A program made the translations under genes and the position numbers. From Lucinisca nassula (Eukaryota > Mollusca > Bivalvia > Lucinida > Lucinidae): DNA of 64,000 bases. Of this stretch, positions 30,434 to 41,660 are shown in pieces. The notes under the pieces are model-generated. The model saw only the letters and a list, made by a program, of their open reading frames with translations, made no database searches and was not told the origin of the DNA. Numbering within the stretch: the first letter of the stretch is position 1; each line of letters begins with the position of its first letter. Location: the NCBI GenBank assembly GCA_963580285.1, contig CAUZLF010000690.1:310001-374000 (forward strand), written 5' to 3'.

Positions 30434-32626
30434 TCCCCTGGCACAACATAGTTGTGAGGGGGGATATAGCATTTGTCCCGTACGTACTTTTGTCATCGCT
30501 CTAGCACCACGTACGTACATACTTTTGTTATCGCTCTACCGCAACGTACGTACGTGCTTTTGTCATCGCTCTAGCGCCTACATTTCTTGACCGATTTTAA
30601 TATAACTTCGCAAGATCGATTTTCAAGGTCATGACCTCAAGGTCAAGGTCACTCTGGCTATTTTTTTAAAAACTTTGTCATGGCTCTAGCGCCTACATTT
30701 CTCCCCCAATTTCAATATAACTTCAAACAAATGATCCTTATAAAAATATCTCGAGCGAATTTTACTTTCAAGGTCATGACCTCAAGGTCAAGGTCACTGT
30801 GGCTATTTTTAGAAAAAACATTGTCATCGCTCTAGCGCCTACATTTCTTCACCAATTTCAATATAATTTCACATAAATGTTCCTTATAAAAATATCTCAA
30901 GCGAGCTCCACTTTCAAGGTCATGGCTTCAAGGTCAAGGTCACAGTGGCTATTTTTAGAAAAACTTTGTCATCGCTCTAGCTCCTACATTTCTCCACTGA
31001 TTTCAATATAACTTCACACAAATGTTCCTTATGAAAATATCTTGAGCTAGATGGACTTTCAAGGTCATGACCTCAAGGTCAAGGTCACTGTGGCTATTTT
31101 TAGAAAAACTTTTTCATCGCTCTAGCGCCTACATTTCTTCACCAATTTCAATATAACTTCACACAAATGTTCCTTATAAAAATATCTCCAGCGAGTTCGA
31201 CTTTCCAACTCATGGCCTCAAGGTCAAGGTCACTGTGGCTATTTTTAGAAAAAACATTGTCATCGCTCTATCGCCTATATTTCTTCACTGATTTCAATAT
31301 AACTTCACACAAATGTTCCTTATGACAATATCTCAAGCGGGTTCGACTATCAAGGTCAAGGCCTCAAGGTCAAGGTCACTTTTGCTATTTTTTAGAAAAA
31401 CTTTGTCATCGCTCTAGCGCTTACATTTCTTCACCAATTTCAATATAACAAATGTTCCTTATGACAATATCTCTAGCGAGTTCCACTTTCAAGGTCAAGG
31501 TCACTGTGTCTATTTTTAGAAAAACTTCGTCATCCCTCTAACGCTTACATTTCTTCATCGATTTCAATATAACTTCACACAAATGTTCCTTAAGACAATA
31601 TCTCGCCATTTCGACTTTCAAGGTCACTATGACTTTTTTTTAGAAAACTTTGTCATCACTCTAGCGCCTACATTTCTTCACTGATTTCAATATAACTTCA
31701 CACAAATGTTGCTTATGACAATACCTCGAACGAGTTTGACTTTCAAGGTCAAGGTCACTGTGGCTATTTTTAGAAAAACTTTGTCATTGCTCTAGCGCTT
31801 ACATGTTTTTCACCAATTCCAATATTACTTCACACAAATGTTCCTTATAACAATATCTCTAGTGAGTTCCACTTTCAAGGTCAAGGTCACTGTGGCTATT
31901 TTTAGAAAAACTTTGTCATGGCTCTAGCGCTTACATTTCTTCACCCATTTCAATATAACTTCACACAAATGTTCCTTATGACAATACTTCGAGCGAGTTT
32001 GACTTTCAAGGTCAAGGTCACTGTGGCTATTTTTAGAAAAACTTTGTCATTGCTCTAGTGCTTACATTTTTTCACCAATTTCAATATAACTTCACACAAA
32101 TGTTCCTTATGACAATATCTCGAGCTATTTAGACTTTCAAGGTCAAGGTCACTGTGGCTATTTTAAGAAAAACTTTGTCATCGCTCTAGCGCCTACATTC
32201 AATGATGGATTGTAATAGAACTTCACACAAATGTTTCTTATGATAATATCTCGACTTACTTCGACTTTCAAGGTCATGACCTCAAAGTCAAGGTCACTGT
32301 GGCTATCTTTAGAAAAACTTTGTCATCGCTCTACCGCCTACATTTATTAGCAGATTTTAATATAACTTCACACAAAAGATGCTTATGATAATATCTTGCG
32401 CAAGATCTACTTTCGTGGTCATGGCCTCAAGTCAAGGTCACTATGGCTATTTTTAGAGAAACGTCATCACTCTAGAATGTACATTTATTGGAGGATTTTC
32501 AAACAAACTTTACACAAATGTTGCATATGATAATATCTCAAGCAAGTTGGACTTTTGCTAAATTCAGTGTTTTCCACACACGAAGTTGTCTAGTGCGAGG
32601 GGATTTGTATCACATGCGATGCCTTG
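30434..32626 (+). mobile_element. Helitron-like element, second copy, with about fourteen 145-bp repeats
   Basis: Same ends as 23757-25396: TCCCCTGGCACAACATAGTT at the left after A, and the palindrome-like ATCACATGCGAT then GCCTTG at the right before T. The split host repeat reads GTTGGATTTCATTA and TTTTGATTTTGCATG, and other units show this as one continuous stretch. The 5' part has ACGTACGTAC runs. The array repeats TCAAGGTCATGACC and AAGGTCAAGGTCACTG blocks many times. Confidence 0.75.
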
Positions 32627-33112
32627 TTTTGATTTTGCATGAATGTTCCTTGGGTGGACCTCTTTTAGATTCCTTGAAGAAATTTTGATCCGACAAAAAA
32701 CATGGCCGCCATGGGCGTGGCTTATTTTCACTATTTAACATATAATGTAATGCTAAAGAATCTTCTTCTGCAAAAGTACTTGTGGGATTCATTGTAATTT
32801 GCATGAATTGTCCTTGGGTGGACTGTTGTCAGATTCCTTGAAAAAAATTTGATCTTACAAAAACACATGGCCGCCATGGGCGACGCTTATTTTCACTATA
32901 TAACATATAGTGTAATGCTGAAAATATTTTCTGCAAAAGTTCTTGTTTTATTTCATAGTTATTTGGCATGCATATTTCTTGGGTGGACCTCTGTCAGATT
33001 CCTTGAAGAAATTTTGATCCGACAAAAAACATGGCTGCAGTGGGCGGGGTTTATTTTCACTATATAACATGTAGTGTAATGTTAAAAAAGTCTTCTCTTC
33101 TTCAAAAGTTCT
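32627..33112 (+). repeat. Tandem repeats resumed after the insertion
   Basis: Units with GCATGAATGTTCCTTGGGTG, TTCCTTGAAGAAATTTTGAT and ACATGGCCGCCATGGGC, about 160 bp each, continue the array broken at 30433. Confidence 0.75.
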
Positions 33113-33115
33113 TGT

Positions 33116-33171
<56 letters not shown>
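33113..33171 (+). repeat. (TTTA)n microsatellite
   Basis: About 14 TTTA units. Confidence 0.95.
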
Positions 33172-33536
33172 AAGTATCTTTCTGTATCTGAATTAATCTC
33201 CTCCAATTTTGCTGACTATCACATATCTATAGAGGTCAACCTACAAATTGTCATTCTAAAATTCAAAACATCAGAAATTTCACTTGCCCATCACACTGGT
33301 GATAGAACTGATGTTTTCAACACAAACTCTATTTAGACGACTTGATGTTTCAAAATAAATTCAAAATACTGCGGGAGATTGATTTATTAGACCTAATTAT
33401 ACTACAGTGTCAACAGTTCTCCAGATCCCTGAGGGTTAAAATGGCTTAGTTGAAAAGGGAGGCATACTGAATCCGACGGAGGAAAGGAAAAAATAAATAA
33501 ATAAAGAAATAAAAACATAAATCTGTTCATTTTTGT
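33172..33536. other. Unassigned spacer
   Basis: No repeat family or frame recognised. An (AAAT)-rich patch near 33490-33515 partly mirrors the TTTA run. The next element starts at 33537. Confidence 0.4.
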
Positions 33537-34370
33537 AGCTCCACTGGCCAAAGACCAGCGGGTCTTATGTTATATGTTATGGCCCTGTGTCTGTTGTGCG
33601 TCTGTGCGGTTGTGCATCCGTGCGTTAACTTTTTTCTTTAAACATTTCCTCCTTAACTACTTGGTCGATTGTAACCAAACTTCACAGGAATGTTTCTCAC
33701 ATAGTCCTCTTCTGAATTCCTTCAAAGAATTTTGTTACATGCAGAACAAAATGGCATCGAAACCAAAAAAAAAATATTTAAAAATCTTCTCCTCCAAAAC
33801 CGCTCAATGGATTTTATTCTTATTTTGCATGAATGTTCCTTGGGTGGACCTCTGTCAGATTCCTTGAAGAAATTCGGATCAGACAAAAAACATGGCCACC
33901 ATGGCCATGCCCCACATGACTGCCATGGCCATGCCCCTTGGCTCATTAGCTATCAAAGACTTATATGGGGAAAAGTTTTAAAAACCTTCTCCTCCAAATC
34001 CGCTCAACTTAATGGATTTCATTCTTACTTTGCATGAATGTTCCTTGGGTGGACCTCTGTCAGATTCCTTGAAGCAATTTTGATCAGACAAAAAACATGG
34101 CCACCATGGACACGCCCATTGGCTAATTAGCTTCCGTAGACTCATAAAGGGACCTTTTTTTTAATCTTCTCCTCCAAAACCGCTAAATGGATTTCGTTCT
34201 TAATTTTCATGAATGTTCCTTGTGTCTACCATTGTCAGATTAATTGAAGAAATTTTGATCAGACAAAAAACATGGCCGCCATGGCCACCACCTTTGGCTC
34301 ATTAGCTTCCATAGACCAATTAATGGAGAAACTTCTTCTCTGAAACCATAAAGCCTAAAGCTAAGATATT
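33537..34370 (+). repeat. Second AGCTCCACTGGCC start with about 175-bp repeats
   Basis: Starts AGCTCCACTGGCCAAAGACC. Units repeat CTCCAAAACCGC, GCATGAATGTTCCTTG, TCAGATTCCTTGAAG and ACATGGCCACCATGG. It is a diverged relative of 29505. Confidence 0.65.
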
Positions 34371-34552
34371 TACAGTAAAACCTGTCTTAGTGGCCACCTC
34401 TATTAAGCAAGCAACCTGTCTTAAGCAAGCAGACATTCAGTTCCCAAGAAAGGTAGATGTGTTAAATTTCACCTCTATTAAGCAAGAACCTGTCTTAAGC
34501 AAGCATATTTTGACTATCCCTTAGGCACTTGCTTAATACAGGTTGAACTGTA
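34371..34552. mobile_element. 182-bp MITE with TACAGT ends
   Basis: Inverted ends TACAGTAAAACCTGTCTTA and the complement of TACAGTTCAACCTGTATTA. Internal inverted copies of ATTAAGCAAG/CTTAAGCAAG-type sequence. The neighbouring unit at 34868 reads AGATATTAAGTATGCAGC where this one reads AGATATT, the element, then GTATGTAGC, which fits a TA target. TA targets suggest a Tc1/mariner-like or related cut-and-paste source. Confidence 0.75.
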
Positions 34553-35434
34553 GTATGTAGCAAAGTTATGTGGTCACCTACTAAGTCCTGCGAACTATGA
34601 CTCTTGAGTCCAAATTGGCAACGCCCCTGTGCTTAGTAGCTCCCATAGACTAATAATGACAAAATCTTGAAACTTTTCTCCTCTGAAACCATAAGGCCAA
34701 AGGCTTAGTATGTAGCAACTTGAAGTATTCAACTGCATAAATCCTGCCAACTATGCCCCTGGGGTCCAAATTGGCCACACCCTGAGGCCCATAAGCTCCC
34801 ATAGACTTATACTGGGAAAAACTGACAAAACTCTTCTCTGAAACCATCAGTGCCCAGAGCTTAGATATTAAGTATGCAGCAACGTCAAGTGGTCACTCAA
34901 ATAAATCCTGCCAACAATGCCCCTGGGGTAAAAAATTGGTCACGCCCAGAGGCATATTAGTTCCCATAGACCTATAATAGGAAAAACTTAAAAAAAGTCT
35001 TCTTCTCTGAAACCATAAGGCCCAGAGTTTTAGATATTTAGAACGGAGCAATGCCAAATGGTCACTCACATAAATTCTGCCAACCATGGCTCTGGGGTCC
35101 AAAAAAATATAGAATGGACATTCCTTGGGTGGATCACTTGTTTCTTTTTTACCCATTGTATGCGGGAAAACCCTAAATGGGTACTGTGGCAAACAGTGCT
35201 GGAGTGATCAGACCCCACAGAACACCATGTCTGATCAGGGCCTGCACTATTTGCTAACAGAATTTTCCATCAAAAATAGAAAAAAAATAGGCCTGACACC
35301 CCTTATATGACAAATGGACTGGTCCAACATATAGCAATAGAAGAGTCCACTAGTATACAATTGGTTAATGTAATAAATATGACAATTGTTTGAAGTTAGC
35401 CGGTGGAGCGACAGGCCCTCTTGGGCCTCTTGTT
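34553..35434 (+). repeat. About 160-bp degenerate tandem repeats to the element end
   Basis: Units share TAGCAA, GTGGTCAC, TCCTGCCAAC, CCCTGGGGTCCAAATTGGC and GCTCCCATAGACT, then TTCTCTGAAACCATAAGGCC. The final stretch ends ACAGGCCCTCTTGGGCCTCT, a hairpin close to the 3' border, as also at 60610-60636. Confidence 0.7.
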
Positions 35435-35660
35435 TGATTTTTGTGCTCTCGGAGATGTTGCACTGATGAGATAGGAGGCCTTTATGCGGAGTGAACAAGT
35501 AACTGTCCTTATGGCTTTCCGCTATTGATGTTTTCATTAGCGTCTAGTTGTTTCATATTTGGGTTTCTTTCCCTTTGATGTCTCTGATGGGAGCAGTGGT
35601 TTAATTGCATCGACCGCATCGACCGCTGATCATTGCCTTCACTTCAATTTCTCATATAAA
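35435..35660 (+). mobile_element. Right half of the interrupted Penelope-like tail
   Basis: Resumes at TGATTTTTGTGCTCTCGGAG with CACTGATGAGATAGGAGGCC. A deletion joins GAACAAG to TAACTGTCC, skipping about 250 bases of the usual tail. Ends TTCACTTCAATTT. Confidence 0.75.
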
Positions 35661-37620
35661 TATCATGTCCTTGGGGTCCAATCTGGCAACACCCCGACAG
35701 TCATTAGCTCCTAAATACTTATAATTGTCAAAACTTAAAATATATTCGTCTCTGAAACCACGCGATCCACAGTTTATATATTTATTATGAATGTGATGCA
35801 CATACATTTATCATGCGAATCATGCCCCTTGGGTTCAAATTGCTACGACTGCCATTACCCTCTCGCTCTAAACTTAATACTAAGGCAATTACCAATATAA
35901 ACAGCACTTGATACGCTTGTCATTACCCTTATACTCTTACCTTAATACGACGGCAATTACCAATATATACAGCACTTGATACGATTGTCATTACCCTTTT
36001 ACTCTTCACCTAATACGACGGCATTTACCAATATATACAGAACTTGATGCGATTGTCATAACCTTTATACTTTTAACTATATACGACGGCAATTACCAAT
36101 ATATACTGAACTTGATACGAATAGCATTACCCTTATACTCTTAACTTAATACGGCGGCAATAACCAATATATACAGAACTTGATACGATTGTCATTACCC
36201 TTATACTCTTAACATGATACGTCGGCAACAACCAATATATACAGCACTTGATACGATTGTCATTACCCTTATACTCTTAACTTAATACGACGACAATTAC
36301 CAATATAAACTAACTTACGATTGCTATTTACATTATACTCTTAACTTAATACGACGGCAATTACCAATATATACAGAACCTGATACGATTTTCATTCATC
36401 TTATACTCTTTAACTTAAAACGACGGCAACTACCATTATATACAGAACGTGATACGATTTTCATTACGCTTATACTCTTCACCTACCTAATACGACGACA
36501 ATTACCAATATATACAGAACTTGATACCTTGTCATTACCCTTATACTCTTAACTTAATACGACGACATTTACCAACATATACAGAACTTGATACGATTGT
36601 CATTACCCATATACTCTTAACTTGATACGACGGCAATTTCCAATATATACAAAACTTGATACGATTGTCATTACCCTTATACTCTTCACCTAATACGACG
36701 GCAATTTCCAATATATACGGAACTCGATACGATTGTCATTACCCTTATACAATTAACTTGATACGACGACAATTACCTATATATGCAGAACTTGATACGA
36801 TTGTCATTACCCTTATACTCTTCACCTAATACGACGGCAATTTCCAATATATACGGAACTCGATACGATTGTCATTACCCTTATACTATTAACTTGATAC
36901 GACGGCAATTTCCAATATATACGGAACTCGATACGATTGTTATTACCCTTATACTATTAACTTGATACGACGGCAATTACCAATATATACAGAACTTGAT
37001 ACGATTGTCATTACCCTTATACTCTTAACTTGATACGACGGCAATTTCCAATATATACAAAACTTGATACAATTGTCATTACCCTTATACTCTTCACCTA
37101 ATACGACGGCAATTTCCAATATATACGGAACTTGATACGATTGTCATTACCCTTATACGATTAACTTGATACGACGACAATTACCAATATATACAGAACT
37201 TGATACGATTGTCATTACCCTTATTCTCTTCACCTAATACGACGGCAATAACCAATATATACAGAACTTGATACGATTGTCATTACCCTTATACTATTAA
37301 CTTGATACGACGGCAATTACCAATATGTACAGAACTTGATACGATTGTCATTACCCTTATACTCTTAACCTAATACGAAGGCAATAACCAATATATACAG
37401 AACTTGATACGATTGTAATTAACCCTTATACCCTTTACCTAATACGAAGACAATTACCAATATATACAGAACTCGATATGACTGTCATTACCTTTATACT
37501 CTTAACTTAATACAACAGCCTTATACTCTTAACTTGATACGACGGCAATTACTAATATATACAGAACTTGAAACCTTTGTAATTACCCTTATACTCTCTA
37601 CCTAATACGGCGAGAATTAA
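35661..37620 (+). repeat. 68-bp satellite array, block B
   Basis: Left flank to about 35870 matches 16990-17150. About 25 units of 68 bp follow, more regular than in block A (for example GATACGACGG at 36964 and 37032). Variants with TTTCCAATATATACGGAACT recur every second unit around 36640-37140, which points to recent two-unit expansion. Confidence 0.92.
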
Positions 37621-37786
37621 GAAATAGATCAGATCTAACTGTGATTTGTTGAGTAATAAATCACAGTTTGGAGTTGTAAAGTAGACAAACCACGGGCGCG
37701 AAGCGCGCGTAATGTGTCTATTTACAACTGACCAGCAGACTGTGATTTATTACCTAACAAATCACTGGCTATAGCTGATCTATTTC
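37621..37786. mobile_element. Hairpin MITE at the satellite edge, copy B
   Basis: Ends GAAATAGATCAG and CTGATCTATTTC. Arms of about 70 bp pair through TGTGATTTGTTGAGTAATAA and its complement (ATTTATTACCTAACAAATCA), around a GGGCGCGAAGCGCGCG centre. This is the fuller of the two copies. Confidence 0.75.
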
Positions 37787-37846
37787 GATTCTAACACGCT
37801 GAAAATCGGCAATCATGCTGTTGTTTCCTTCTAATTCTTACAACTT

Positions 37847-38117
37847 GTCAGCCTCGATAGCGCAGTGGTTAACGCGTTCGATCTATGATCGAGAGGTTGT
37901 GCGTTCGAACCGGCCACCGGTATCGAGGTATGTCCTTTGGCAAGAAACTTAATGACACTGCTCCACTCCACCCAGGTGTAAATTGGTAGCACTGGTGTAA
38001 AAGCCACGGCCTCTTTCGCGCGCGTGAAAACACCCGGAATGAGTGTTCGAGAGCGATTCAATAAGCTTGAAGCTTGCATCGCAATCGAACTAAGATAAAT
38101 TAGTATAAACTTAATTC
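37847..38117 (+). mobile_element. Full-length tRNA-derived SINE, plus strand
   Basis: Head GCCTCGATAGCGCAGTGG (A box TAGCGCAGTGG) and GTTCGAACC (B box) with a cloverleaf-like middle, then a body with AACACCCGGAATGAGTGTTC, and a tail ATTAGTATAAACTTA. It is the best copy of the family also at 2047 and 6757. ACAACTT precedes it (37840-37846) and recurs at 40094-40100 after the adjoining composite. The boxes are RNA polymerase III promoter elements. It is not a real tRNA gene. Confidence 0.85.
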
Positions 38118-40091
38118 CATCACGAAAACACACCTATCTAATTCTGACACCCTTGAAGTAGAAGTAAAACAAAGATCAGGAATCGATACAATTAACTTAC
38201 TCCACCCATCAAAGACACCAAAGGGAAAGATTCACAAACATGAAGCGACCAAACCATAATGGAAACCTAAACAAAGGAAGGCCATAATGACAATTACTTT
38301 CCCACAAAATGGCCAAATGGCCATCCAAAATAAATAGACACACGTGATACACACAGTAAATAACAAACAACAACATAATTCAACCGCTACAGAAGAACCG
38401 CCTTGGAACGGTCAGTGGAAAGTATCCCACGGGGGTGGGGGGTGGGGGGCTTAAATCGATTTTTACATGGCCATAATCCTCGCCCTTACATCTGTCGCGG
38501 TATACACTAATTTTGTTTAGTCGGCATGAAGGCTACCTAACTCATCAGTGTAACATCTCCGAGAACATACAAATAAAAAAACTACAGGGATGAAACAAGG
38601 TTGAGGACTCGACAGCATACAACAACAGAATTGCTGGAGCAAAAGAAAACCGACAGTTAGACTCCGAGTGGCCCGACCAAAGACGGAGCATCAGGCGCCA
38701 ACCAACATAAAGAATACTAAAATAAAATAAAAATTCCATTTATGTTTTTACGCTGGAACCGTCATGTAATCTTAAGCCCGACCCACCGGTGTGCAATCAA
38801 AGAGGGAAGCAAAGTTGCCAACCGTGATTGGGTTAACCACCATGCATGCAGTCTGTTTTATAACATTTATGTTGTACCCAATCCTTATATATCGACGAAC
38901 ATTTTTACGAAATTGGGTACTAAAGTCATTACAGCCATATATTTTTACAAATTTATATACTAAGTCACCATAGAATTCGGGTTACGATAGGCAGAAGTGT
39001 TTTAAGTCCAACATTGAATTTTGAAACCAAATCAGAATGACGACTATAAAACTTAGAAAAGGCTTTACGTAGTTTATGATACCGATACCCTTGATTAAGA
39101 AGTTTAGCGGTTATTAATTTATTACGAGTGTTGACGTCGGATACATGACTAGACACTCAAGCAAATCGAATTAACTGCGAAATATAAACCCCACTTGATA
39201 CGCTTGTCATTACCCTTATACCCGTTCCAAAAAAGGAAAATTTACAATCTCGAAATCAAAATCATCACGTTTATCATAAATTGTGCAAGAAACAAATCCA
39301 TCTAGAATATATAAATGTAAATACAAAAAGAGGGCCGCGGTATCAGAGGAATTTGCCTTGTTTAACTGAATTTCTAGGGGATAAATCTGACTGATCAAAC
39401 CATCAAAGTAAGTATTGTCAATATTTAATAAATCATCTAAATATCTAGAAGTAGAACTAAAAGCTTCAATAATTTCAGATTGGTTATCAATGGAAAGTGA
39501 CAACATGAAGTCTCTTTCATAACAATGCAAGAACAGGTCAGCCACAAGAGGTGCGCAATTCGTACCCATCGGAATACCCACAATTTGTCTAAATAACTTA
39601 GTACCGAATCTAATATAAATATTGTCAAGTAGAAAGATGAGGGCATCAGACACTTTCTGACATGACCAAAGTGTATAATTCTTATGCTATTTAGAAGTTG
39701 AAAATGCATTTCTGACATTACATGCAAGAAAGAGAGAATCTTTCCTATGAAAGCCTATTCAATTAAATCATTAAGCTTTTCTTTTATAAGATCATGAGGA
39801 AGTGTAGTGTAAAGAGTGGAAAAATCGCAAGTAGACAGACTTGAAGCACGAAAATGTCACCTTTATATAGGTAAACTAGGGTTTGCAGGGGTATACATTA
39901 TTCTCCTTATTCCTGCTGCTGGACATACGTTGTGGGTACTCGTTAGAACCGCCTCGGCGAGGCGGTTCTAACGAGTGTCCACAATCTATGTTTAGAGCAG
40001 AAATAACGAAAAATCGCTATTTTTCATCAGAACTTTTCAATTTTTGAAGGTAAAATTTTCAATATTTTTAGAAAGGCGTGTTTTAGTAATG
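38118..40091 (-). mobile_element. Foldback MITE carrying a Penelope-like insertion
   Basis: Outer ends CATCACGAAAACACACC and GGCGTGTTTTAGTAATG are the MITE inverted ends. Inside, on the minus strand, are a palindrome (39935-39980), RT blocks (39870 down to 38740) and the Penelope-like tail (38740 down to 38145). The tail ends ACTTCTACT right at TCAAGGGTG of the MITE, the same relative place as in the 40755-42275 copy. Confidence 0.7.
38740..39870 (-). pseudogene. Penelope-like reverse transcriptase, longest copy in the window
   Basis: On the minus strand, LSTCDFSTLYTTLPHDLIKE holds the first catalytic Asp. After stops comes LIFLLDNIYIRFGTK, then IPMGTNCAP, RYLDDLLNID (catalytic YLDD) and DKRDDFDFEIVNF. 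Near 39190-39225 about 25 bases are replaced by satellite sequence (CTTGATACGCTTGTCATTAC), breaking the frame. The C-terminal part (NQGYRYHKLRKAFSKFYS to SKFNVGLK) follows, with the terminus GNFASLF near 38815. No endonuclease is visible and the N-terminus is missing. It would have copied RNA into DNA. Confidence 0.75.
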
Positions 40092-40093
40092 TA

Positions 40094-40409
40094 ACAACTT
40101 TTTGCCATTGTTAAAAGAAATCCAGCTAAAATTAATGAATGGAACACATGCATTTATATCCTTTTCTAAAGTTTGCGATGCGAGAATATGACGTTAAACC
40201 GTCTAACGTCAAGGAAATCGACTAGGTGACGTCATAAATTAGCAGTTTTAAGACGTCACTCGTCACACTCTTGTTTGCCGTGATTTGTTGTAGAATAGAA
40301 CACAGTTTTTTCCATTGCCTATATAGGCGTGTCGTGTAAGAATTACTAATACATACAGAACGTGATAGATTGTCATTACCCATCACGTGAACAAGTCCGT
40401 GAAATGAAC
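40094..40409 (+). other. Resumed block-B flank with degraded CRE pair
   Basis: Continues the stretch broken at 37846 and matches 20090-20345. TGACGTCA is at 40227-40234. The partner is AGACGTCA (40251-40258). Confidence 0.6.
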
Positions 40410-40650
40410 ACCCCCTTACACCCCACTTTATATAGAGAAAACTGGGGTTTACGGGGGTAAAGAATATTTTTCTTATTTCTGCTCCAAGACATAGGTTGTG
40501 GGTACTCGTTAGAACCGCCTCAATGAGGCGGTTCTAACGAGTACCCACAACCTATGTTTGCAGTATAAATAAGTAAATTATCACAGATTTTCGTCAGAAA
40601 AGTAGCCTTTTAGGAGATGTGAAAAATGCACTATGCTGCACGGGTGAGTT
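40410..40650. mobile_element. Foldback MITE with a perfect 67-bp palindrome
   Basis: 40490-40556 is a 33-bp arm, one central A and the perfect inverted arm (CATAGGTTGTGGGTACTCGT and on). The flanks TTTACGGGGGTAAAGAATA and the decayed right side fit the MITE family. Block A lacks it, so it arrived after the duplication or was lost there. Confidence 0.75.
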
Positions 40651-40989
40651 ATCATAATGCCCTTATATACAAAGTTCTTTACAATAACTATTAGAAATGC
40701 ACTTTTGTACGATTACCAAAAGCCTTAGTCTCAATTTTCTGCATATACGGTTAGAGGTTGCATGACGAAAACACGCTTATACAAATACATTGTAACCTTT
40801 ATTACCGAAAAAAGTGAAAATTTTAAGCTGAAAATTGTGACATGTTTTTATTTCTGATCAAAATATAGATTGCGGGTACTCGTTAGAATCGCCTCGATGA
40901 GGCGGTCCTAACAAGTACCCACACTCTATATTTTAGAGCAGAAATAAGAAAAATAAGGTTTACCCCTGTAAACCCCCGTTTTACTTATT

Positions 40990-41660
40990 AATTGTGGGGT
41001 TTGGTCAGTCGAATTTACCCCCCCCCCCCAGAGCTTCAGTTAAATAAAGCAAATTCTTCTGACACCGAGGCCCCGTTTTTGGATTTACATCTATCTATTG
41101 TAGACGGGTTTGTTTCGTGCAAAATTTATGATAAACGCAATGATTTTGATTTTGTGATTGTAAATTTTCCTTTTTTGGATGGTGATGTTCCTCGTGCGCC
41201 ATCCTTTGGCGTTTATATTTCGCAATTAATTCGATTTGCCAGATTGTGTAGTCATGTAACTGACTTCTACACTGGTTATAAAATGTTAACGGCTAAACTT
41301 CTTAATCAGGGTTATCGGTACCATAAACTACGCAACTTCTTTTCAAATTTTTATAGACGTCATTGTGATTTAATTTCAAAATTTAATATTGGACTTAAAT
41401 CTCTTCTACAACAAGGTCTATCGGAACCCGAATTTTATGGTGACTCAGTATATAGATTCAGAACATATATATAACCGCAATGACTTCAGCACCCAATTTC
41501 GTAAAATCATTATTCGATATAAAAAGATAGGGTGCAACATAAATGTTATACGACAGACTGCATGCATGGTAGTTAACCCTATCACGGTTGACAACTTTGC
41601 TTCCTCTTTAATTGCACGCCGGTGGGTCAGACCTCAGATTCTATGACTGTTCTAAGGTAA
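40990..41660 (+). pseudogene. Penelope-like RT, C-terminal part, block B
   Basis: Starts just after the catalytic block: LQLNKANSSDTEAPFLDLHL, then FVSCKIYDKRNDFDFVIVNF, PSFGVYISQLIRFARLC and RRHCDLISKFNIGLKSLL. A stop near 41474 and frame changes follow before FNCTPVG. Its insertion point differs from that of block A, so the two copies inserted independently. Confidence 0.7.

Larger units (their letters stand above)
29505..35434 (+). mobile_element. 5.9-kb nested insertion of AGCTCCACTGGCC-type elements
   Basis: A Penelope-like tail stops at CTGTTGTTGTT (29504) and resumes as TGATTTTTGTG (35435). Intact tails read GTGGTTGTTTGATTTTTGTG. The insert begins AGCTCCACTGGCCGAAGGCC, a hairpin, then GTCCGTCGTGCGTCCGTG, and ends GGGCCTCTTGTT. 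A second AGCTCCACTGGCC start at 33537 suggests two elements in series or one inside the other. It also holds the Helitron-like element at 30434-32626 and a MITE at 34371-34552. TTGTT occurs at both borders and may be a short duplication or shared terminal bases. Confidence 0.65.

Noticed and set aside
37851..37930. Functional tRNA gene
   Set aside because: A and B boxes are good, but acceptor and anticodon stems do not pair properly, the unit has a SINE body and tail, and diverged copies exist at 6757 and 2047.
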